A stretch of 64,000 nucleotides of DNA from Crocodylus rhombifer (lineage: Eukaryota > Chordata > Crocodylia > Crocodylidae): positions 372,001-436,000 of the forward strand of contig JAVSML010024430.1 in NCBI GenBank assembly GCA_038503035.1. The letters run 5' to 3'. Below, piece by piece: positions 37,128-48,200 of the stretch. The notes beneath the pieces were generated by a model. That model was not told the origin of the DNA, did not search any database, and saw only the letters and a program-made list of their open reading frames with translations. Within the stretch, counting starts at the first letter, position 1. Each line of letters begins with the position of its first letter. The position numbers and the translations under genes are program-made.

Positions 37128-37368
37128 AGAGACCGTTTCAGGCTGGACATAAGGAAGAATTTCTTCACTGTCCGAACCGCCATGGTCTGGAACAGCCTGC
37201 CATCAGAGGTGGTTCAAGCACCTACATTGAACACGTTCAAAAGCAAATTGGATGCTCATCTTCCTGGGATCCTATGACCCCAGCTGACTTCCTGCCCTTT
37301 AGGCAGGGGGCTGGACTCGATGATCTTCTGAGGTCCCTTTCAGCCCTAATATCTATGAAATAATCTGG
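37128..37368 (+). mobile_element. CR1 3' end
   Basis: The sequence includes AGGCTGGACATAAGGAAG and the end 'gaggtccctttcagccctaatatctatgaaat', typical of CR1 3' termini. Confidence 0.88.
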
Positions 37369-37989
37369 GAGAATTCTCCCAGGTTTGTTTACCTGGCAGA
37401 AAAATCTTACCCAGAAAGTCAAATGCTGAAGCCCAGAAGAGTGGAAAGCTTGCTGTACTTTTACTGTGCAGCTGTAGGGAATGGGGGCATGCATGCAACT
37501 CTGCATGCTGTCACCCCCCTTAGTTTGCCTAGCAACAAGTGGCATAGGGTCAGATTGGCTCACCCAGACTGCCTATAAATCAGCCTGCGTTTCCCTGCAG
37601 CACAACATAAGGATTGGGCAAGAAGCACATTTTGTCTCCTACTGGAACAGCAATCCAGCAAGTGACACACTGTCTTCTGGGGGGGAGTGGAAGGGATGCT
37701 GGAGGACTATGTCCTCTCCTGAGAAAAGGGAAGCATGTATATTCACTCTCGCAGGAGAAACTCTCCATGGAATTATATAACCCTGGTTGTTCCCAGGTTA
37801 TTTTTCTCCTGGAGCAGCCATTTTCACTCCAGAAGAAAAAGCCTTAACATCTATACACTCCTGGTTTCTCTTGGTAGAGCAGCAACTGTCCCAGGAGAAA
37901 CTGAACGTCTGTATCCAGCCTATGTCCAGTATTTTCTGAAAAACTGTATTAAAACTGACTCTTAGAATAAAGAAATACAATGGGTTGTT

Positions 37990-39200
37990 TTGTTTTTTTA
38001 AAAACCAACCTTTATTACAATTCTGTAGTTTTAAGAAAATATTCAAAAGCTGTCAAAGTAGTATGAAAACAATGTTGCTGTATTCACAGTTACCTACTGC
38101 TCCCAATAAACAAAACGTACAAACATTTCCAGAAACACAAAGTCTTTAACGGATGACTTCAGTCAGATTTTTCTGGTTCTTGGTCTCCTTGCTAACAACA
38201 AAGATGTTGTCAACTGCCTGAGGAAAAATATATTTGCATCACTTCTGAAAACCTGAAGTTTGGAGGAAAAGGCCATAGTAAAAAGACACTATCTTTAAAA
38301 ATTATCACCTGCACATGTAACTCAAAGCAAGCAAAATGTGTACCAGCACAATACTCAAAGCCAACAGCTATCAGGACAGCAGGGTAATATATGCATACTA
38401 ATGAGCTAGTCTTCATGACCTTGCTCCTACCCTCTTTAACACTGCAATCTAATGAACGCCAGCTGTTAAAAGTTCCAGTTTTTAGAAACAAGACAAGCTG
38501 AACTTGTTAAAACATATCTGATGTTTAAATACAGTGGATAATGTGAGTTGCACTACACTACAGATAAACTATATGAAAATATAAAAGCATTTAACATTTA
38601 AGAGGATTTCGAGAAGTGTGAGAGGTGTGATTCAATGGCAACTATATACTATCAAACTTCCTCAAATATCACTGAAAATCTCAGGCTTCAACATTTCTGC
38701 AGGTGACAACTCGCACACTCTTCTGACACCACAAATCTGAAGTAATTCATCATGTGGTTTAACTCTGCTTTTTTAAGATCCCTGAAAAAAACGACAAATC
38801 ACTTAGCTGGGTAATATTTAAGATTTCCTCCTTCTGACACTAGCAATTTTATGAAACACCAGAACCATTTTGAAACATTCATATTTCCTTGTTCCAGTGA
38901 CAGGTAAAAAGCAAAGGGTCAGGAGTTATTAGAAGTGTACTTCTACTTTGTGTTCTACTTGTTTGCTTCACCAAAGCAAACAAGACTGCAAGACGCAGAG
39001 CTGAATAAGAGTTTGTTTTCTTCCTCCTCCCAGTTTGACTTAATCCTGGATTAATCAAAGTAACCTGGACAATTTTTTAATTGCCTGCAGGCAAGGAGGG
39101 TTTGTTCCTCTGCATTAGGGACTTTTTGATTTCTAAAATCAAATGTAAAGAAATAGTCAAAAAGTTCATCCCATAGGAGGAAAATGTTACACACACATTC
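37990..39200 (-). other. SAAL1: SAAL1 3' UTR and downstream region
   Basis: On the minus strand a variant poly(A) signal ATTAAA lies at 39081-39076, about 120 nt after the stop. A canonical AATAAA lies at 38016-38011, so a long 3' UTR of about 1.2 kb is possible. Inside it, a good acceptor (tttttcctcag) at 38218 opens a 23-codon frame ending at 38146. That frame is in phase with exon 11 and could be an alternative last exon. The choice between one long UTR and a spliced form cannot be made from sequence alone. Confidence 0.55.
38011..38016 (-). terminator. Distal poly(A) signal AATAAA downstream of SAAL1
   Basis: AATAAA on the minus strand is followed by a T-rich stretch on that strand. It could end a long SAAL1 3' UTR or a separate terminal exon that starts at 38217. 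Confidence 0.5.
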
Positions 39201-39293
39201 CTAGGTCTGGAGCCTGAGGCTTGGGAAACATTTTTCTAGATTGTCTGCAAGAGTCTGATCTGCCTCACGCAACACTTCGTGAAAACTCTCCAC
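39201..39293 (-). CDS. SAAL1: SAAL1 exon 12 (coding part with stop)
   Basis: The exon has 30 codons plus a TAG stop at 39203-39201, after a tatttcag acceptor. It encodes [19 protein letters not shown] and ends RLQT, matching the conserved SAAL1 C-terminus. Confidence 0.95.
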   Translation of the reverse strand: MESFHEVLREADQTLADNLEKCFPSLRLQT

Positions 39294-42200
39294 CTGAAAT
39301 AAAATACAAGTACATTCAAGTCCACTTATATGCATAATCAGACAGAAGCACAATTCACTTAAACTGCATACCACTGCAACAAAGGTCCCAATATTTGCTT
39401 ACCACTAACATTCAAAATAGCATCTTTTCAATTATGTATTAAATGAATAAAACGCTTAAGTACACGGCATATTTCAGCCCTAGTGTCCAATATACAATGT
39501 TACTGTACTTTATTTAAATACAAAATTTGCACCAAAAACAGTGAAAGGGAAGTAACCATTAAAACACACCTATTAGAAGCTTTGAAAATGACGCCAGTAA
39601 TTAAGATGGGTTATTTTGCACTTAATAAGCACTCCTTACCTCAAGTTCAGGTAAGCGCACACATGGCCTTTATTCATTTCTGAGTCTGTTGTTAACCAGG
39701 ATACACTGTATAACCACCCTCAGATGGAGCATACTGGATCAAATCAAAGACCAATCTAGTCCAGTATAGTATCAATGACTTGCCAATGCTATTTCAGAAG
39801 GACCTTGCCCTTATCACTATGGGACAACCTGTCCCTCAAAAGATAAGTTTCCTTTTAAACTCCAAAAATTAAAAAGTTGACCAATATAGGCAAAGCCCAA
39901 AGTTCAAGTGGTTCTAGCCTCAAGACTTTTTAATTGCTCATTAATGCACATAACAAGAACACTGAACTCCCTTTCTGAATCCCGCTAAAAGCTATTGACC
40001 TTAGTGAAACATTCTGTTAATGGCTTCCACAGAACAATCAATGGAATGCACTCCTGTGTAATGTCAGTAAAGACTTAGGCTTACATCAGAAAGAGTGGAT
40101 ATTTTAAAGGTTTGACAGGGAACAGGCCATTCACTTTTTTTTTTTTTAAGAAAATAAAATCACCTAATAAGCTGTGTATATTAAAAATATTCTACAAAAA
40201 ACATAATGGAACAAATCTTCAGTTCATGTCAATTAGCAGAAATCCACTAATTTCAATAGAGTCCTGCCAATTTACATCAGCTGACAATCTAACCCAAGTT
40301 TGATCTGAAATGAGCCAAAAGAAAAAGGGACATATGTAGATCTGTTTTACACTGCATTAAGTACTGTATCATGTGTCAGAGAAATCCTGCCCTTCATCTA
40401 CATCTTATTATAACTATTAGTCATCCATGTTAGAAGACTACGTATACTCACCGCCGTGAAATACAGAGGTAATAGATTTTTAAATGCACAGGAACATTTC
40501 TGTTCATTGAGATGCCCCTGGTTTAGTCCCTCTAATATATTTTCCTAGAACACAAAGAAAGTACGCACAAAAAAATTAACTAATATTTCATAATAGTTGA
40601 ACAAAAACTCACCATCACATACATAAAGCCACATGCAACACTGTGTTGCACAGCAGGTAAAACACGCTGAACAAGTAACAGAACTTGACGTCCAGAGGCA
40701 ACAACGGAAACAAAACTGAATGCAAAGGGTAGGAAAGTGGTCTCACAGCCTGAATACTGTCACAGCTAAGTAACTCTTGGTCAAAAAAAATGCGGAAGTG
40801 ACACTTTATATACAGGATAAGAAAATGTATATCAAGAATACTTTTCAGATGGCAATCAAGAACAGACTAGGAAAAGTCATTCCACAGAACAGTGGCCTCC
40901 AAAGTGGGGTGCGCGCAAAATCCATTGGGATGCGGGAAGAAAATATTAGAACTTCTATTTAGATGTATATTTATATAAATATGCATATATTGGGGGTGCG
41001 TGTAAAAAAATTTTTTTTTTTACTGATGGGGTGCGCGAATATAAATATACATATATTGGGGATGCATGCTCAAATTTTTTTTTACTGATAGGGGTGCGCG
41101 ATCAAAAAAGTTTGGAGACCACTGGTATAGACCACAGGTGACAGGCCTGCAGGACAAGTGACACAGGCAGCATCTATGTGTGGCGCACAAGCTCTAGGCA
41201 CACAGGAAAGGGAGGCACCAGAATAAGGTAGGGAGCAGAGTGAGGGCAGGATGCTGCCGAAAAGAAGTGACAGGTATCACTACCAAAAACTAAGTTAACC
41301 ACTCCTGAATTCAGGTCTTTGAATCCTCACTATAAAAAACTGTGGTGGATGCAGAAATAGGGAAAGGTTACCCTCGCTCATAAAACCTGACACTACCTCC
41401 TCTTGCAGTAATGTCCTTCCCCTACCCCATTCTGCTACATGCAGCTGCAGCCACAGACTTGAGCCCAGCCCCCCTCACACATCTATTCTGGCACTAAGGT
41501 ATTCTTCTGGTTGGCCTGCTCCCTCAAGAGCAGCACTGAGGGAAAGGGTGGGGCTTAACTTTTATCATACCCGTCTTAAAAGGCTGGCCACCCAGAGCTC
41601 TAGAAACAGACCAATAGCTGTGAAGGTCCCTATCCAAGTGTCACAGGTTGCTGTTGCACCAACCAATTCCTTAATCAAGAGCTCATGCAACTAGGCCTCT
41701 AGTATGTAGTTCTCATTGTAAATGAACAGAGAAAACCGAACAAAGGAAAACTCCCCTTGAAAAATAAGGTTTTGTCTTCTCCTACTATATATAAATTCCT
41801 CCTAGAATGGCTCTTACCTTAGTCAATTCTTGAAGCATGTTAGAAAGTAATTCACAACAGATATCCTTCAAAATTTTCAAATGGAAGTCTTCCTGAGTTA
41901 GTCCTGACTTTTCAGTCTCATCTGGCTTGGATTCTTTTGAATTATCTAAAGACCTCTTTCCGCAGTCCTCCATGTATTGTAAGACACGAATCAGGCTGCC
42001 AATCAGAGGCATATCTAATGTACAGAAGCAGGAAATCAAAGTTTAACAGATTGAAAACACAGATTTTGAAACAAAGAATACAAGGGGTATGTATAATCAA
42101 ATTGTTTCACGAAGTTATTTTATTAGCAGTCAGTGAGTGTCAATTAGAGGTTTGTAAACTGCTAAGCAGTAACACAGGAAGAGAGAGGATTATAAGCAGC

Positions 42201-45200
42201 TGGCATCTCACTCTATCAAACTGCACACTCTGTTTACTTAAAATCCATAGCCTCAAGGCATGGGGAAGTGCAACAGAGAACCTCCACAGCTGTAAAGTTA
42301 CATCAAGAACAATTCTTCCCAAAAACCTCAGATAGCAGAGCCAAAGCACCTGCACCAACCTTTTCCAGGGGAAAGATGATCCCACTATTAGTCCAGCTTA
42401 GCTGCAAAGAGAGGGGAGGAAGGGATCATGGCCTCTTGTTTCCTCTCCCCCTCACCTTTACAAACTAGGACTTGCTAGCAAAGGAAACCTGGACATCACT
42501 GAAAATGGCTTTCAGTCTTTTTTTTTTTTTTTTAAGAAACAGGGGCTGATACACTAAAAATACGGCAAAGTAGTAAATCCAAAAATGTCACGTAAGCATA
42601 CAAATGTTGGCCTAAGTTTTGATCAGTAACACACTCAGTGATGAAACAAATGAAAAAATAGAAATGTACAATTCTCCGCCTCTTAAAGTACCTGCAACAG
42701 AGGCCTCTGACATTAAAAAAAGACTACTCTGCATTCTCATTTTTCACATCTTAACCAGAGGAGAAAGACTGAATTGAAACCTCATGTTCCAAAAGGTGTG
42801 ATGAGAAACTGACCAATAAGCTAGAACTGAATTGTGTATCACTTCTCTCTTTATATATAATCTCTTAACTTTGCAGCATCCAAAAATCCCCATCTGAATG
42901 TTGCGTAATGTAAATAATAGTATAGGTGACACTTGCTTTTTCTCATCTTGACATATTCTTGCTCTGTTTGTGAAGCAAACATGGCTGACAACACAGACAA
43001 AATAGAGGCCAATACAGTCTTCTGTTCTTGAACAATGATTGGTGGATCATCTGGCTGGCAAAGTTCATGGCAGACCAGGTCATAAAGCAAACTCCAAGTC
43101 TCTTTTCCTCCATCAGGAGACTGCACTTGAGAAGAGAAAAAAAATATTTAAGTAAAGGATTATTTTTCTTCCATTAAAGCATCCAGAATGACTTAATTTG
43201 CAATCCCTAAGGTCAGCCAAGAGCTACCTTCTAACAAGCACCATCCACGTGGTATGCCTAGTTAGCAAAAACTGCTCTTAACAATCACTCCACAGTTCTG
43301 GAACTCTCTCCCTTGAAACCCACCAGAGCCTGAGCCTAGACATTTTCTGGAAACACTGGAAAGCCTTCCTAGTTGGGCAGTTGCTTGTAGCTGTGCTGAT
43401 CTAAGGACATAGGCAGACAAGGTTCTGTATGTAAATGTGGTATCTTTTATTAGACCAACTAAATAGTTGGAAAAACTCTTTCTTACAAGCTTTTGGGTAC
43501 AAACACCCTTCTTCAGGCACAGGGAGTCTATTTTCTCCATTGCTAGCACACTCTCCCTGTGCCTAAAGAAGGGTGTTTGTACCCGAAACCTTGCAAAAAA
43601 GAATTTTTCCAACTATTTAGTTGGTCTAATAAAAGGGATCACATTTACCCAAATAACCTTTTCTTCCTATTTGGGAAGACATTAGCAGACACGGCTAGGC
43701 TGGGCTGGCATATCATTTAAGGCCGAGGTATCAAACTCACCTCATGTTCCAGGCTGGATCTAGCCAAGAGCACAAGGCTCTGACTTAGAACATGAGCTAG
43801 TGGAGGGAGCAACAGCTGCAGCTCCAACCTAGAGCAAATGGTGGCAGCTCCACCCAGAGCTGGAACTGCCATCACTGCATGCCTTCAGCTGGGCTCCAGC
43901 ACAGGATACACAGGACACCTCTAATTTAAGGGGTTTCTGCTTAATTTTGTTACCTCCACTTGCTTTTTAAGTTGTTTTATTCTCATGTTCATTCTCCTGC
44001 ATTACAAGTTACTGTACTACAAATCATTTTGTGGTTTTTTTGTAAGCTATCTTGCACCTTTGCTGGGAAAAGCAGCACAGAAATCAAATAAACCAATTTC
44101 AGTGCAATTCAAGTGTCTTACCAATAGCCTGAATGCCTTCATCGACTGTGGTTAGAAGCTGCAAGATATGCATGTAAACATCCAGTCCTTCTGGGCTATC
44201 TGACCTACACCAAATAAAAACCAAAGACAATATTAATGACTTCCATATTAGGAAATAAGATCTAACAGAAGTTAATACTCCTAATAAGAATAAAATGCAA
44301 TATTAATTTTAAAAATTACTGTTAATAAACCATAGGATACAAGTGACATCCAACAAGTTCAACAGATTTTGTAATAACAAATAACTGCGTGTTTACTCTA
44401 CCAATGTCAGAACTAATCTTGCAAACTGTTATTCATACATAGTGCTCCCACTAAAGTCAGAACTGGGCTCCAAGAAGGTAATCAACAAAAAGTTCCTCTG
44501 TCTCCAGAACTAAAAGAAAAAGGACACGTACCGAACTTGTTTTGCTGCTTCAAGTAAACAAGGCACAATCTTAAAATCTGGAAGTTCTTCTGGGGAATCA
44601 TCTGTACACTGACCCACTGACTGACGAGAGCAATTTTTAATCCAATTTAACATTAGATCTTCATCTAGATCAAAGAGCTTATCCACCACTTCACCCACTT
44701 TTACCAGCAGTTCAACTGCACAAAAGAGACATATCAATCAAATTTGACACTATGAATGATGAAAAGCCAGCATGCAAAACTCTTACCCGTGGGACTACCT
44801 ACAAAGCATGATTTGGATTATGGTTCTAGTATATTTTATTCATACATATTGATCCACTATAGATTTATTGGGGTCTGCTCTTTAAAGGGGAAATATGTCT
44901 TTTGTGATAAAATGTATTTGAGGGGACTTAAGAGGTCTGAACTCTATTCCTTTCTCTGTGAACCTGGAAAAAGGAGTTAATATCTACCTGTTTCCTTGCC
45001 ACATTAATAAAGCAGACCTATAGTACTTCCTTACTTTACAAAAGTGCTTTAAAATTTAGTTAATTTAAAAAGGCCAAATCCTGATACCAGGACAATCAAT
45101 AACAGCATTATTTATTTCTATATATTTATAGATTACCTAACTGTGCTACCCTTACTTGTGCTAGGCAGTGTATTTCCCCTTAAATTAATCCCACTGAAAC

Positions 45201-48200
45201 CAGACATGTAATTAGAACCTCAAACAGAAATGCAGAACAGTATTATTTATTAATAAACAGAAGTTAGGAACATTTTTATGAGTCCCAAAGCTGAAATGCT
45301 AGTATTTCTAGACAAATGCACACTGCAGTTTTGCACACTGCAACGAACACAAAAATATCATATTTACTGGATTCCAAGATGAAGTTCTCTCCCCATTTAA
45401 TACGGGGAAAGGAGCCCCTCATCTTGGAACTGAGTACGAGGTGGGGGAAGGGGAGTGGCGGCAGACAGCCAGAGCCATAGCTGCTGCCTATCCCCACACT
45501 GCCTCTGTACCCTGCCATCTTCCCCTTGTAGCACCCCCCTGCAGCCTCTGCTCTTCACCTGCCTCTCTCCCTGCCCCCTTACCCTTTTTCCAGTGCTGGC
45601 AGGCACTGTCCCCACTCTAGCTTAGGGCAGAGTTCAGGGAGAGATGGGGCAGGCAGGCACAAGCAAGGGGCAAGCTGCTTGACCTTCCCACATCACCTGC
45701 CCCTGCACTACCTGCCCCCCTGCAGAATCTAACAACTGGGGGGTTGTCTTATATTTAGAGCCATCCTAGATTCTGATAAATGTGGCAAAATGTTTTCTAG
45801 TTCAAAAATGTTGAAGAAAACTAAGCTACATGCTTAAAACAGTGTAAGCGATACAAAAATAAGGAAGACGGCTGCTTAGTTGTCTTGTTTTTCTGAAGTT
45901 TATTTTTCACTATGTTGGGCTCAGCTAGAAGAGAGGCCTGACACATTTATGTAACAAAGCAAATGCAAGATTAAACTAAGATTCAGAGTAATTGTATCAT
46001 TCTACCAACTGCCCTGGTCTAATTATACTTATTTCAATAATGTAAAATTGACTTTTTTAAAATCTTGCTTTACCACCAAAGGTGTATGTACCCTGCAAGA
46101 GCAGACTCACTGTATACAGGTCTTCTCTTAACTCATGACGTTTACATTATCAAAACTGTAACCCCACTTCCGAGTCAAAACCACTCGAGTCTTTGCTATA
46201 CTTCAACACGGTATTTTAACTAGCGATATAGTAACTCCTTGACAACTCACCATTTGTAGAGCTTGACATGATAAAACAAATACAGTCATATACAGAGGGG
46301 TTTTCCCGAATTCTTTCAACCCAGATATTAGCCACATCTGGTTGGGAGAGGCAAGTTAATAATAACCTAGAGAAGAATTGTAGGTTTAGCAAATTAAGCA
46401 CAAATGTAACACCAGTTGTTTTGGATTTATTGGTAACAGATAAACATTTAGCCCTTGTTGAATGAAGTCCAGGGACACTGTAGAACTGAGAAGGGGAAAC
46501 AAAAATACAAATGAGCCCACTCTCACAAGTTTTCTTTACAGCCATTATACATGTCATACTCTTAATAGTCAATATTCTTTAAGATGACTTACCTGCTTGT
46601 TTCCAGCAGAGTAGGAGAATCTGAATCACATAAACGCTGCAGTAAAACTTGTCTGTAAACAGAAGTTGAAAAGCAAGCTTAATGAACTTTTTTTATTAAG
46701 AGAAAATAAATAGGCACGGGTTGGCAACCTATGCTGTGGCTTCAGAAGCATTCAGTGGTGAGGGACTCTCTGAGCCATTGCTCAATTGGGCAGCGGGGGC
46801 TCCAGCAGCAGGGCTCCCATCGCACTGTGCTATAGTTGGACAGAACTGGCTTTGGTGGAAAGGGTACTCTGCCTAACCCATGCCATCTGACTGCAGCACA
46901 GCATCTGGCAAAGGGGTACTTCTGTGGTGCTATGACAGCTGGGAAAAGTGGTAGTGGCTGGGTCCTAAGGCCCTGCCATCTCCAACCTCAACTGGGTCAT
47001 TCCAGCTAATGTTGCAGACTCCTGTTCTAGGGTTATGTTCAAATTGTTTTTTTCATATGAGCAGCTTGATTAAAATAAAAGTTAGAACTTCCATTTGTTC
47101 AAGGATTTATACTTGCAATTCCCAAAACATTCATAAACAAATGCATTCCTGAGCTTTTGTCAATGCAAATGGTAGTGCTTATGATCTGAGAGGAGACTGA
47201 TGCGTAATGAACAGTTCCTCACTTTACTATGCTGGCTGTCCTGTTTTGTTGCAATAACTTAAAAGACTTTCCAGAGAGTATCATCTCCAACACTGTTACA
47301 GTAGTAACTAACTCATCTGATGTAATGCTTGAACATTGGCTGGAAAGGTGCAGCAGATAAAAAGAAAGTTTTTCTTCCTCTTTATATAAATTAACATGAA
47401 TTAAGAAAAGTAGTGGAGTTAACATAAAAGAAACTCAGTAAAATTACTTTTATATAAAAAAACTGAATAAAAAGAAATATGGCTACTGAGACTAGACTTT
47501 TATACTTAATCCAAAAGTTATTATTCAAAAAGCTTTCAACCAATACTTAATGCATGCTGGTGTTGTACACACACACCTACCCAAGATTCTCATCTTTACT
47601 AATAGACATGCAGATATCTTGGAAACAGGCCATATTACCCAATATTCCCACACAGATTTCCTGTGAAAACAAAGAAGAGCAGGGTTAAGCAAAAGCAGCA
47701 CTACAGCTCGTAATTTCTCTTTCAACACCTTGGTATGAAGCGGGGGTTCTCAAACATTTTGACATCGTGACCCCCTGGCGGCCAGCAACTTAAAAGTGGG
47801 TCCCAAACTTTTCTTCCCTCCCTAAAAGCTGTGGCGCAGGAAACGGCTGCTGCCACCATCCAGCACCCTGTGTCGCCATGCGCCACTTCCCCATGCCCAA
47901 GTCTAGCATGTTCAATACCCATTGATGGACACAAATGCCATGTTGGAACACATTTGCCTTCCCATATGAAAAAAAAACAAAAACAAAAACTATTGCTTAC
48001 AAAGATTTAAAAAATAAATACAACAGATATTATTTGGAATTTCAGACCAAAAGAACCTACAACTCTACGAATGGAACAATGCAAGTATTAAAACAATTTT
48101 GCAAGTGGCCAGCACTAGTAATGAATGCCATGGGCATTTCAAATTTTCAGTAAGGTAATTTGGATTCCAGCCTTAGCTAACAAAATAACACATTAAAGAG

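Noticed and set aside
1..38000. Search for TPH1 or another SAAL1 neighbour seen in mammals
   Set aside because: No exon with the aromatic hydroxylase motifs or other known neighbour was found; the gene probably lies beyond the left edge.
43262..43685. Mirror-image short frames on both strands (EKFFFAR / EKLFLTS)
   Set aside because: They come from the palindromic repeat, which gives similar peptides on both strands.
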